Assembly: GCF_008831505.1 (NCBI RefSeq)
Contig: NZ_CP044507.1
Span: forward strand, 1,364,001 to 1,428,000
Direction of reading: 5' to 3'
DNA from: Chryseobacterium sp.
Lineage (GTDB): Bacteria > Bacteroidota > Bacteroidia > Flavobacteriales > Weeksellaceae
DNA: 64,000 nt
The notes below the pieces were generated by a model, which was given only the letters and a program-made list of their open reading frames with translations, had not been told where the DNA came from and made no database searches. Positions 29,962 through 37,985 of the stretch are shown here, piece after piece (position 1 is the stretch's first letter; each line of letters starts with the position of its first letter). The position numbers and the translations under genes are program-made.

Positions 29962-31071
29962 TTACTTGATCTTCACCAGTTCCACATCGAAAACCAACCA
30001 TGCATTTGGCGGAATTACACCACCTGCACCGTTCGGTCCGTAGGCAAGTTCCGAAGGAATAAGCAGAGTGGCGGTTTCACCCTCCTTTAGCATCAGGATA
30101 CCTTCGTCCCAACCTTTTATTACACGTCCTGTTCCTACCGGAAATTCCAGTGGCTGATTTCTTTTGTAAGAGCTGTCGAATTCTGTTCCGTCCACCAGGC
30201 GGCCGGCGTAATGTACGGCTACCATATCACCTGCTTTTGGCTCCTTGCCCGCAGCAGTTTTAGTGATCTTATAGTAAAGACCGGAAGCAGTTTTTTGCAT
30301 ACCGGCTGCCATCTCATCAACCAGTCTTTGCTGATTGGCTTTGAACTCAGCTTCTTTTTTTGCCTTTTCCTCCTCCATTTTGCTAAGGTAGACCTTGTTA
30401 TTTTCCTGAATTTTATCCTTACCAGTTTCAAAAAGTTTTGCTGCATCGTAGTTCTTATAGCTGTCGCCTTTGCTGAAGATGGAAACTTTCTCCAGTACAA
30501 CGTCTGTTTTAGGCTTATCCTGTGGTCCTTTTTCTACAGCTGCTATTGTATCTATCACTTCAACACCGTTCACTACTTTCCCGAATATGGTATGTTTACC
30601 GTCCAGCCAGGGTGTTGGTACCTGAGTAATGAAAAATTGAGATCCGTTGGTATTCGGACCGGAGTTCGCCATTGAAAGAACACCCTTCACATCATGTTTC
30701 AGATCGTTCTTCTCATCAGCAAACTTATAGCCGGGGTCGCCCATTCCTGTTCCCTGCGGATCTCCGCCCTGGATCATAAAATCTGAAATTACGCGGTGAA
30801 AAATGGTACCGTCGTAGAAAGGTACCCCTTTTCCTTTGGACTTGTTGGGAATGCTACCTTCTGCAAGGCCAACAAAATTAGCAACTGTTACAGGCGATTT
30901 TTCATCCTCCAGTTTTACAATCATGTTCCCTTTTGTGGTTTGAAGGTGCGCATAAAGCCCGTCATTCAAACCTTCGTACGTTTGTTTGTCTACATTCATC
31001 TTTTTATATATTGGTGTACAGCTAAATAGCGTTAATCCTGCTATTGCTAAAATTGAGTATTTTCTGAACAT
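29962..31071 (-). CDS. Lipoprotein with fused cyclophilin and FKBP peptidyl-prolyl isomerase domains
   Basis: 369 residues from ATG 31071, which gives a clean lipoprotein signal (LAIAGLTLFSC, Cys18). The frame is open to 31152, but the added 27 residues precede the signal and are unlikely. Cyclophilin domain at about 40-205: FHRVISDFMIQGGDP, NGSQFFIT, WLDGKHTIFGKV. A charged helical linker (EEEKAKKEAEFKANQQ) joins an FKBP domain at about 270-369: VHYAGRLVDGTEFDSS, VIKGWDEGI, IPSELAYG. Both active sites look complete. Anchored in the envelope, it likely folds secreted and outer-membrane proteins. Confidence 0.93.
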   Translation of the reverse strand: MFRKYSILAIAGLTLFSCTPIYKKMNVDKQTYEGLNDGLYAHLQTTKGNMIVKLEDEKSPVTVANFVGLAEGSIPNKSKGKGVPFYDGTIFHRVISDFMIQGGDPQGTGMGDPGYKFADEKNDLKHDVKGVLSMANSGPNTNGSQFFITQVPTPWLDGKHTIFGKVVNGVEVIDTIAAVEKGPQDKPKTDVVLEKVSIFSKGDSYKNYDAAKLFETGKDKIQENNKVYLSKMEEEKAKKEAEFKANQQRLVDEMAAGMQKTASGLYYKITKTAAGKEPKAGDMVAVHYAGRLVDGTEFDSSYKRNQPLEFPVGTGRVIKGWDEGILMLKEGETATLLIPSELAYGPNGAGGVIPPNAWLVFDVELVKIK

Positions 31072-31133
31072 TACTGGTTTATTATTGTTAATGCGGTGAG
31101 CATGGCGAAAATACGGAATTCGCCCCAAATAAT

Positions 31134-31164
31134 AAAACAAAAAGTCAGGCAACTAAGCCTGACT
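31134..31164 (-). terminator. Terminator of ilvE
   Basis: Minus strand AGTCAGGC / GCCTGACT stem, six-base loop, then TTTTTGTTTT. Confidence 0.8.
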
Positions 31165-31185
31165 CTAATCTGTAAATTATATGGA

Positions 31186-32259
31186 TTATACTGTCTGAAG
31201 AACGTCTTTTTCAACCTTCTCTCTCCAGCCAAACGGATCTTCGGCCGCATTGGTCTGAATATCAACAAGGGCTTTCTTAAGAGAAAGAGCATAACTCTCT
31301 TGTTCTGAAAGTACAGGAAGTTCAAAATTCCGGCCCTGATAACCGAAGGATTTGAATGCAGTCGTTACGACAGCAGTACCTACTCCCCAGATTTCCTTAA
31401 GCGTTCCGTCTTTGTGAGCCGCCAGAACATCTTTCACAGCGATTGGCTCTACCCTAACGTCAATTCCTTTATGCTTAGCCAGAGTAATGAAACTGTCTCT
31501 TGTAACCCCATCCAGGATTTTTTCAGATGTTGGAGGTGTATAGATGGTATCACCAATCCTAACAAAAACATTCATGGTGCCACTTTCTTCAAAATACTCA
31601 TGCGTACTGTCATCGGTCCAGATAATCTGCTCATAACCTTCCTCATTAGCCAGCTGGGTAGGATAGAAAGATGCCGCATAGTTACCGGCCGCTTTGGCAA
31701 ATCCAACTCCGCCACTGGCAGCACGTGAATAATAATCCGAAATCTTCACCGACACCGGTGCGCTGTAATAGCTGGTAGCCGGTGCAGCCACAATTGCGAA
31801 CATATATTTGTTGGAAACCCTTGCTTTCAATCCTTCTTCGGTAGCGAAGATCAGCGGACGGATGTACAGTGATTTACCTTCTCCGGTAGGAATCCAAGCT
31901 CTGTCTATGTCCATAAGTGCTTTCAGACCACCAACAAAAACCTCCTCAGGAATCTCGGGCATCGCCAGACGCTTGGCTGACTTGTTAATCCTTTCAAAAT
32001 TTTTATTTACACGGAAAAGATAAACTTCGTCATTACTGTCTTTATATGCTTTCATACCCTCAAAACAGGCCTGACCGTAATTAAACGCCATATTGGAAGG
32101 TGAAAAAGGCAGCGGACCGTAAGGCATGAGCTTCGCCTCACCCCAGGCACCATTTTCATATTCACATATAATCATATGATCCGTGAAGTGGTCTCCGAAT
32201 GAGTAATTTTCTGGATCAAAGGAAGAAATCCTTGAATTTTCGGTTTTTTGGATTATCAT
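31186..32259 (-). CDS. ilvE: Branched-chain amino acid aminotransferase
   Basis: 357 residues, the eukaryote-like BCAT2 size common in Bacteroidota. Marks: NYGQACFEGMKAY, YIRPLIFATE, PLP lysine in GGVGFAKAAGNYAAS, and LDGVTRDSFITLA. It transaminates valine, leucine and isoleucine with 2-oxoglutarate. Divergent from mnmD, sharing a 70-bp AT-rich spacer. Confidence 0.96.
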   Translation of the reverse strand: MIIQKTENSRISSFDPENYSFGDHFTDHMIICEYENGAWGEAKLMPYGPLPFSPSNMAFNYGQACFEGMKAYKDSNDEVYLFRVNKNFERINKSAKRLAMPEIPEEVFVGGLKALMDIDRAWIPTGEGKSLYIRPLIFATEEGLKARVSNKYMFAIVAAPATSYYSAPVSVKISDYYSRAASGGVGFAKAAGNYAASFYPTQLANEEGYEQIIWTDDSTHEYFEESGTMNVFVRIGDTIYTPPTSEKILDGVTRDSFITLAKHKGIDVRVEPIAVKDVLAAHKDGTLKEIWGVGTAVVTTAFKSFGYQGRNFELPVLSEQESYALSLKKALVDIQTNAAEDPFGWREKVEKDVLQTV

Positions 32260-32323
32260 TTCTTAATTTTTTTAAACGTGTTTTACAACTCTAAATAATT
32301 TTTTAAATATACATATTTTAGTT

Positions 32324-32331
32324 TAAATTTG
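32324..32331 (+). promoter_or_regulatory. -7 box overlapping the first TTG of mnmD
   Basis: TAAATTTG fits TAnnTTTG and contains the TTG at 32329 that would be the more upstream start codon. Transcription would begin near 32338, so translation from 32329 is excluded if this box is used. Confidence 0.45.
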
Positions 32332-32343
32332 AAAAAAAATAAG

Positions 32344-33033
32344 TTGAAAAGAGAGGTTAAAGTCACATCTGACGGCAGTAAGACACTGTTTATCAATGAA
32401 TTGAATGAAGGCTATCATTCACATCACGGTGCGCTTCAGGAAGCAAAACACGTATTTATTGATAATGGACTAAAATTAGTTAATGATTACGAAATTAATA
32501 TTTTAGAACTGGGTTTTGGAACAGGATTGAACGTTTTAGTCACTATTGATGAGTTTTTAAAAACTGACAAAAATCATAAAATAAACTTTTATACCCTTGA
32601 AAAATATCCCATAACTGAAGCGGAGATTAAAGAGTTGGACTACAGTGACCTTTTTTCAAACAGTGAACTGCAGGAAATGTACCTTAAAATTCATGAATCC
32701 GACTGGGAAGTTCCTGTTGAAATTCTGCCGAATTTCAGTCTTCAGAAAATACAGGTTGATTTCCACGCTTTGCCTTCGGTTGAAATCCCTAAAATCAATT
32801 TAGTATATTACGACTGTTTCGGCGCACGTGTGCAGCCGGATCTTTGGGAGGAATCTCTATTTGCATCTGTGGCCGAAAAAATGTCTGAAGGCGGACTATT
32901 AACGACCTATTCCAGCAAAGGTTCTGTGCGCCGTATCTTAAAGGCCCTGGATTTTGAAGTGGAGAAGAAAGCCGGACCGCCGGGAAAACGTGAGATGCTC
33001 ATCGCCTGGAAAAACTCATTAACAAAAAAATAA
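32344..33033 (+). CDS. mnmD: tRNA U34 (mnm5s2U) methyltransferase MnmD, TTG start
   Basis: 229 residues from TTG 32344, or 234 from TTG 32329. There is no in-frame ATG before the conserved KREVKVTSDGSKTL start. The -7 box and family alignment both favour 32344. Core: YHSHHGAL, the SAM motif ILELGFGTGLNVL, and a C-terminal SSKGSVRRILKALDFEVEKKAGPPGKREML, as in the MnmC(m) half of E. coli MnmC. It methylates the aminomethyl group on wobble uridine of certain tRNAs. The oxidoreductase half (MnmC2) is absent, as usual for stand-alone MnmD. Confidence 0.88.
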   Translation: MKREVKVTSDGSKTLFINELNEGYHSHHGALQEAKHVFIDNGLKLVNDYEINILELGFGTGLNVLVTIDEFLKTDKNHKINFYTLEKYPITEAEIKELDYSDLFSNSELQEMYLKIHESDWEVPVEILPNFSLQKIQVDFHALPSVEIPKINLVYYDCFGARVQPDLWEESLFASVAEKMSEGGLLTTYSSKGSVRRILKALDFEVEKKAGPPGKREMLIAWKNSLTKK

Positions 33034-33059
33034 TGTATTTTTAATCCAAACTTCTATAC

Positions 33060-33494
33060 ATGATCAACAAAACCAACGTCCGCATCTATGCCTGTGCAGT
33101 TAAAGACCGAAGTGTACTTGTACTACATGAAGAGTACGCAGGCCAACACCTGATGAAGTTCCCCGGCGGCGGACTGGAGTATGGCGAAGGCGTTCTGGAC
33201 TGCCTTCACCGCGAATTTGAAGAGGAACTGAATGCGAAGATCCGGATCATAGAACACTTATATACCCAGGAAAACTTTGAGGTTTCGCGGTTCCGCGACA
33301 ATGAGCAGCTGCTTACCATCTACTACATCGTGGAGATAGTGGACGAAACTGACTTTCTTATTCTGGATCCCTGTATTGAAAAAGTGGAATGGTTGTCTAT
33401 AGACTCGGAGAATATCTTCCCCCTGCCTATCGATAGGATTGCCTTTGAAAAGTTAAGGGAGAAAATGACCAGCAATCATTTTCTGACCTTATAA
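33060..33494 (+). CDS. NUDIX hydrolase
   Basis: 144 residues. Nudix box spans GGGLEYGEGVLDCLHREFEEEL (split here only by length: G-x5-E-x7-REFEEEL), residues about 36-58. Acts on a nucleoside diphosphate linked to another group; substrate not predictable. Its 3' end overlaps the convergent DUF4294 gene by 19 bp. Confidence 0.9.
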   Translation: MINKTNVRIYACAVKDRSVLVLHEEYAGQHLMKFPGGGLEYGEGVLDCLHREFEEELNAKIRIIEHLYTQENFEVSRFRDNEQLLTIYYIVEIVDETDFLILDPCIEKVEWLSIDSENIFPLPIDRIAFEKLREKMTSNHFLTL

Positions 33495-34177
33495 TGTAGA
33501 GCACCGGGATAGGGCTGCAGGTAGCCGTAATTCCAGTTGGAATGCAGCAGTGACTCTATATACAAATCGGTACGGTTGCGGTAAGGGTCATAAGGCTCCT
33601 TTATATCAACTTCGGCAATATTGCCCTTCACATTCCACCAGAAGGCGCTCCAACCCCCGCGAAGTTCCTTAATAATCTCAAAAACCGTTTTTCCCGTGCC
33701 ACGGTGCATCAGCTTCGCAAAAACACGACCTTCAGTGGTTGTCAGATCGCGCAGCTGCTTTTCGTACTGGTTTGCAAGATTCGACTGGCGTTCCCGGATA
33801 TATTTCTTCTGTGAGTTCCGGTCCATGTTCGCGATATCACTCTGGATTCCATTGTACTGCGCAAGTGCTGTAACAAAAAGAGGATAGACGCGGGCCAGTT
33901 TCTTATTCAGGAAAAAGTAATAATTACGGTCCAGTTGATTGTTAAATCCGGGCCCCTTTCTCAGGACCAGTTCATCCATGATCACCACAGTTTCGCCGTT
34001 GATTTCATAAATTTTAGCCTTCTGCTTTTCATCATAGAAGTATTTCTGTCCGAATTCATCTACCTTAAGCTGATCCTGGGGATATTCACTTAAAGGCTTT
34101 ACCATAACCGTATCCTGCGCCTTCACCGATACGGTAACAAAGAGAAGAAAGACCAAAAGGGTCTGATATATTTTCAT
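33476..34177 (-). CDS. DUF4294 protein, secreted
   Basis: 233 residues from ATG 34177, which begins a signal peptide (MKIYQTLLVFLLFVTVSVKAQ). A longer frame to 34231 would collide with the M42 start. Conserved family segments: NGETVVIMDELVL, LVQYNGI-like LAQYNGIQSD, RGTGKTVFEIIKELRGGWSAFWW, and DPYRNRTDLYIE. No catalytic motif recognised. A conserved periplasmic protein of Flavobacteriia, often next to the M42 peptidase as here. Function unknown. Confidence 0.85.
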   Translation of the reverse strand: MKIYQTLLVFLLFVTVSVKAQDTVMVKPLSEYPQDQLKVDEFGQKYFYDEKQKAKIYEINGETVVIMDELVLRKGPGFNNQLDRNYYFFLNKKLARVYPLFVTALAQYNGIQSDIANMDRNSQKKYIRERQSNLANQYEKQLRDLTTTEGRVFAKLMHRGTGKTVFEIIKELRGGWSAFWWNVKGNIAEVDIKEPYDPYRNRTDLYIESLLHSNWNYGYLQPYPGALHYKVRK

Positions 34178-34230
34178 TATTTTTACTGTCTCAAAAATCC
34201 ACAAACTAACGCAAATTTTATTCCCTTTCA

Positions 34231-35313
34231 ATGAATTTCAGCAAGAAATCTCTTAAGTTTTTAGAATCTTACCTAAACCAATCATCCCCAACGGGTTACG
34301 AACATGACGGGCAAAAAATATGGATGGACTACATAAAGCCTTATGTTGATAAAATTGATTTTGACCATTACGGAACCTGCTATGGCATCGTAAATCCTGA
34401 AGCTCCCTTCAAAGTTGTGATTGAAGCCCATGCCGATGAAATTTCCTGGTACGTTAATTATATCACTGACGACGGACTTATCTATGTAATCCGCAACGGC
34501 GGGTCGGACCAGATGATTGCCCCCTCCAAAGTGGTACACATTCACGGTGAAAAGGGAATAGTGAAAGGGGTTTTCGGATGGCCGGCTATTCACACTAGAG
34601 GTATCAGCTCAGATGAGCCGGTTCCAAAACTTGAAAATATATTCATTGACTGTGGTGCTACTTCGAAAAAAGAAGTGGAAGAACTCGGTGTTTTTGTAGG
34701 CTGTATGATTACCTATCCGGATGAATTCTTTGAGCTTAATGACCGCTATTTCGTTTGCCGTGCCCTGGACAACAGGATTGGCGGCTTTATGATCGCGGAA
34801 GTTGCTCGCATGCTGAAGGAAAACGGAAACAAGTTGCCCTTCGGTCTTTACATCACCAATTCAGTACAGGAAGAAGTGGGACTGTACGGCGCACATATGA
34901 TTGCGGAAACACTGAAGCCCAACATCGCCATTGTAACAGATGTGACGCACGACACCACCACGCCGATGATTGAGAAGAAGAAGGAAGGTGACCAAAAATG
35001 TGGTGACGGACCGGTGGTATTTTATGCGCCAAGTGTTCACCACAACATCCGCCAACTTATTGTGGATACCGCCAAACTGAAGGAAATACCGTTCCAGCGT
35101 GCCGCTGCCAGCCGTGCAACAGGAACCGATACCGACGCCTTTGCCCATTCTAACGGTGGTGTACCGTCGGCTTTGATTTCTTTACCGCTGCGCTATATGC
35201 ATACCACGGTAGAGATGGTATCTAAAGAAGATGTAGCCAATGTGATACAGCTCATCTACGAAACCTTACTCCGCATAGAACCTGAAATGAACCTGAAATA
35301 TCACGCTAAGTAA
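34231..35313 (+). CDS. M42-family zinc aminopeptidase
   Basis: 360 residues, cytoplasmic. Two-metal site residues: EAHADE (H, D), RALDNRIGG (bridging D), VQEEVGL (catalytic E, ligand E), VTDVTHD (D), MHTTVEMV (H). These are TET-type glutamyl/leucyl aminopeptidases that form dodecamers and trim short peptides. rpe follows after 6 bp, so they are likely cotranscribed. Confidence 0.93.
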   Translation: MNFSKKSLKFLESYLNQSSPTGYEHDGQKIWMDYIKPYVDKIDFDHYGTCYGIVNPEAPFKVVIEAHADEISWYVNYITDDGLIYVIRNGGSDQMIAPSKVVHIHGEKGIVKGVFGWPAIHTRGISSDEPVPKLENIFIDCGATSKKEVEELGVFVGCMITYPDEFFELNDRYFVCRALDNRIGGFMIAEVARMLKENGNKLPFGLYITNSVQEEVGLYGAHMIAETLKPNIAIVTDVTHDTTTPMIEKKKEGDQKCGDGPVVFYAPSVHHNIRQLIVDTAKLKEIPFQRAAASRATGTDTDAFAHSNGGVPSALISLPLRYMHTTVEMVSKEDVANVIQLIYETLLRIEPEMNLKYHAK

Positions 35314-35319
35314 AATAAA

Positions 35320-35970
35320 ATGAAAAACAAGATGATTGCCCCTTCCCTGCTGTCCGCAGATTTCGGAAATCTGGAAAGGGATATTAATATGCTGAACAAT
35401 TCCCAGGCAGACTGGCTGCATATCGATATTATGGACGGCCGCTTTGTACCCAATATCTCCTTTGGTTTCCCGGTGATGAAGACGGTGCAGCAGCATGCAA
35501 AAAAGTTTGTGGATGTACACCTGATGATTGTTGAGCCGGAAAAATATGTTGAAGAATTCATTACACACGGCGCCGACCTGGTTTCAGTACATTATGAAGC
35601 ATGCGTGCATTTGCACCGTACCATCAGACTTATCCAGGACAGCGGTGCCAAGGCGGGCGTAGTGCTGAATCCCTCAACACCCGTTCTGATGCTGGAAGAT
35701 ATTATCTCTGAAGTGGACCTGGTATTGCTGATGAGTGTGAATCCAGGATTCGGCGGTCAGAAATTCATAGAAAACACCTACAAGAAAATTTCTGAAACCA
35801 AAGACCTTATTCTTAACAACAATTCCACAGCTCTTATTCAGGTAGACGGCGGTGTAAACCTGGACAATGCATCCAGACTGTTTGACGCTGGTGCCGATGT
35901 GCTTGTGGCCGGTAACGCTGTTTTCAGCAGTGAAAACCCTGAAAAAACGATAGAACTTCTGAAGATTTAG
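35320..35970 (+). CDS. rpe: Ribulose-phosphate 3-epimerase
   Basis: 216 residues, TIM barrel. Marks: APSLLSADFGNLERDI, HIDIMDGRFVPNISFG (H, D), VHLMI, MSVNPGFGGQKF, QVDGGVN and AGNAVF. Interconverts ribulose-5-P and xylulose-5-P in the pentose phosphate path. Six bp after the M42 peptidase. Confidence 0.97.
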   Translation: MKNKMIAPSLLSADFGNLERDINMLNNSQADWLHIDIMDGRFVPNISFGFPVMKTVQQHAKKFVDVHLMIVEPEKYVEEFITHGADLVSVHYEACVHLHRTIRLIQDSGAKAGVVLNPSTPVLMLEDIISEVDLVLLMSVNPGFGGQKFIENTYKKISETKDLILNNNSTALIQVDGGVNLDNASRLFDAGADVLVAGNAVFSSENPEKTIELLKI

Positions 35971-36044
35971 GACATCCTGTCAATGTAATGTTTTACACTG
36001 TAACTTAAACATTTGAACAAGCGTATAATCTATAAACAGGTCTT

Positions 36045-36344
36045 ATGTTTGCTAAATTCATTGAAAGTTACTCCTTCTTCAAAATCGTTCTTTCACCATT
36101 AATTGCCGGAACTGTTTTGGGATTCGCGCTGTACCAATACCTGGACCAAGGCCAGACTGGAGCTGTAGTCTTTGGAATCTGTATCATTTTAGGCTTGATT
36201 GGAGGTATCATCTGGGCCATACAGATCAGCGGTAAATATGGCGCGCACCATTTTATCTCGCGCACTGAGGCAAGCGAAGATATAAGCGAGGCCGTAAGAG
36301 CAGACTCGGAAAAGAGCGAAACTGAAGACACAGACAAGCAATAA
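36045..36344 (+). CDS. Small two-helix membrane protein of unknown function
   Basis: 99 residues. Two predicted membrane helices (about 12-30 and 38-60) joined by a short loop, then an acidic, hydrophilic tail (EASEDISEAVRADSEKSETEDTDKQ). I do not recognise the family. It ends before a strong bidirectional terminator shared with ndk. Real by codon use and its placement between rpe and the terminator. Confidence 0.7.
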   Translation: MFAKFIESYSFFKIVLSPLIAGTVLGFALYQYLDQGQTGAVVFGICIILGLIGGIIWAIQISGKYGAHHFISRTEASEDISEAVRADSEKSETEDTDKQ

Positions 36345-36388
36345 AGCAGATTAATTTTTCAGCATTTTGCCTGAATTTTATTGTCAAA

Positions 36389-36427
36389 AAAAAGCCGTAC
36401 TGTTGATGGAGAACAGTACGGCTTTTT
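36389..36427. terminator. Bidirectional terminator between the small membrane protein and ndk
   Basis: Perfect 16-bp stem with A-run on the 5' arm and T-run on the 3' arm (AAAAAGCCGTACTGTT and its complement), seven-base loop. Works on both strands. Confidence 0.9.
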
Positions 36428-36444
36428 ATTTACCAATTATTTAC

Positions 36445-36861
36445 TTAGAATATTTCTCTGCCTGAAAAATGGAACTGAGCTTCAATAAGTGCATTTTCAT
36501 CAGAATCTGAACCATGTACCGCGTTCTCGCCTACACTTCTTGCGAACATTTTTCTGATGGTACCTTCTGCAGCATCAGCAGGGTTGGTAGCACCAATAAG
36601 CGTTCTGAAATCTTCAACCGCATTATCCTTCTCCAAAACCGCAGCAACAATAGGACCTGAACTCATAAATTCCACAAGTTCTCCGTAAAAAGGACGCTCG
36701 CTGTGAACTTCGTAAAATTTCTTAGCATCACTCAGAGTAAGCTGAGTAAGCTTCAATGCTTTTATTTTGAATCCGGCTTCAGCAATTTTTCCTAAAATTG
36801 CGCCTATGTGCCCGTCTGCAACTGCATCTGGCTTGATCATCGTAAATGTGATTCCTGACAT
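36445..36861 (-). CDS. ndk: Nucleoside diphosphate kinase
   Basis: 138 residues. [15 protein letters not shown] start, and the catalytic His in NAVHGSDS. Balances NTP pools by a phospho-His intermediate. A -7 box lies 25 bp upstream of the ATG. Confidence 0.97.
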   Translation of the reverse strand: MSGITFTMIKPDAVADGHIGAILGKIAEAGFKIKALKLTQLTLSDAKKFYEVHSERPFYGELVEFMSSGPIVAAVLEKDNAVEDFRTLIGATNPADAAEGTIRKMFARSVGENAVHGSDSDENALIEAQFHFSGREIF

Positions 36862-36886
36862 ATATCTATATATTTATTTTCGAGTG

Positions 36887-36894
36887 CAAATTTA
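36887..36894 (-). promoter_or_regulatory. -7 box for ndk
   Basis: Minus strand TAAATTTG, 25 bp before the ndk ATG. No -33 TTG. Confidence 0.45.
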
Positions 36895-36947
36895 CGCTTT
36901 TAATTAATTCCTGAGAAGAAAAGTTTATTTAAACGTTTTTCAACTTT

Positions 36948-36963
36948 TGGCACGCGACTTGCT
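36948..36963 (+). promoter_or_regulatory. Sigma-54 (RpoN) type promoter
   Basis: TGGCAC-GCGAC-TTGCT is an exact match to the -24/-12 consensus TGGCAC-N5-TTGCW. Expected start near 36973. It is in an intergenic space and points to a 9-codon ORF and a terminator, not to a known gene. rpoN itself is outside the window. Confidence 0.7.
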
Positions 36964-36981
36964 TACTAAAATCAGATTCTC

Positions 36982-37011
36982 ATGTTTAATTTGAGTTTTC
37001 ATGGTTATTAG
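36982..37011 (+). CDS. Possible 9-codon peptide ORF in a sigma-54 transcript
   Basis: ATG at 36982 encodes MFNLSFHGY then TAG. It begins about 9 bp after the predicted sigma-54 start and ends 5 bp before the terminator stem, so it nearly fills a transcript of about 70 nt. Whether it is translated or the RNA itself is active cannot be told. It does not overlap the flanking minus-strand genes ndk and rsgA. Confidence 0.35.
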   Translation: MFNLSFHGY

Positions 37012-37016
37012 TTTTT

Positions 37017-37041
37017 ACCCAGCTTCGGCTGGGTTTTTTTG
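37017..37041 (+). terminator. Terminator of the short sigma-54 transcript
   Basis: ACCCAGC-TTCG-GCTGGGT with a UUCG tetraloop, then seven T. No conventional plus-strand gene lies between it and the bidirectional terminator at 36.4 kb. Confidence 0.85.
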
Positions 37042-37043
37042 TG

Positions 37044-37976
37044 CTAAAAACCTTCCTGCTCCAGCGCATCTGCTTCCTCCATGAGTTTGAGATAGGTGGA
37101 ATACCTGGTTTCTTCGATTTCACCAGTCTCAAGGCCTGCTAAAACCGCACATTTTGGTTCATTGATGTGCAGACAGTTATAGAACTTGCATTCATCCGAC
37201 TTCCGGAAGATATCCGGAAAATAGTGCTGCACCTCCTCCTTAAGTACATCAATCATAGCGAACTCCCGTACACCGGGCGTATCGATTACGCTTCCGCCAA
37301 AATCCCAAAAATGCATCTGTGCGAAAGTGGTCGTATGTTTACCTTTCAGATGAGTTTCGGAAATTTCCGAGGTTTTAAGGTTCAAACCGGGCTGAAAAGC
37401 ATTGACTAAAGTAGACTTTCCGGCACCTGAATGTCCGAAGAATACCGAAACCCTGTCTTTAAGCCTCTGCTGCAGCAAATCCAGATTCAGTTTGGTATAA
37501 GAGGACACCTGAAGCGTTTCGTAGCCAATATTGTGGTACATCTCTTCAATGTTCCGGATTATTTCCGCTTCATCTTCGTTCAGGGTATCCATCTTACTCA
37601 TCAGGATGAGTGGCTCAATATTATACGCTTCGCAGCAAGCCAGGAAACGGTCCAGAAAACCCAGGGATGTCTCCGGAAACTTTAGCGTATAGATAAAACA
37701 GGCAATATCAATATTGGATGCAATGATATGTGCTTCTTTTGAAAGGTTTACAGACTTCCGGATCAGGTAATTGCGGCGGGTTTCAATTTTTGTGATCCAG
37801 GCTACACTGTCCTTTTCCAGCTGAAACTCCACATGGTCCCCCACGGCCAAAGGATTCGTTAATCGTGTTTTTATGAGTTTAAACTTACCTCTGATCCGCG
37901 CCTCGTACACCTGCCTGGTGTCATGCTCCATCACCTGATACCAGCTGCCGGTGGATTTTATCACAAGTCCTTTCAT
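37044..37976 (-). CDS. rsgA: Ribosome small-subunit GTPase RsgA
   Basis: 310 residues. OB-fold N-terminus, circularly permuted GTPase with MSKMD (G4) before GHSGAGKST (G1) and DTPGVREF (G3), then a zinc knuckle CKFYNCLHINEPKC (Cys-Cys-His-Cys). Helps late 30S maturation. The DAHP synthase gene ends 9 bp upstream. Confidence 0.97.
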   Translation of the reverse strand: MKGLVIKSTGSWYQVMEHDTRQVYEARIRGKFKLIKTRLTNPLAVGDHVEFQLEKDSVAWITKIETRRNYLIRKSVNLSKEAHIIASNIDIACFIYTLKFPETSLGFLDRFLACCEAYNIEPLILMSKMDTLNEDEAEIIRNIEEMYHNIGYETLQVSSYTKLNLDLLQQRLKDRVSVFFGHSGAGKSTLVNAFQPGLNLKTSEISETHLKGKHTTTFAQMHFWDFGGSVIDTPGVREFAMIDVLKEEVQHYFPDIFRKSDECKFYNCLHINEPKCAVLAGLETGEIEETRYSTYLKLMEEADALEQEGF

Positions 37977-37985
37977 ACAATGCGT

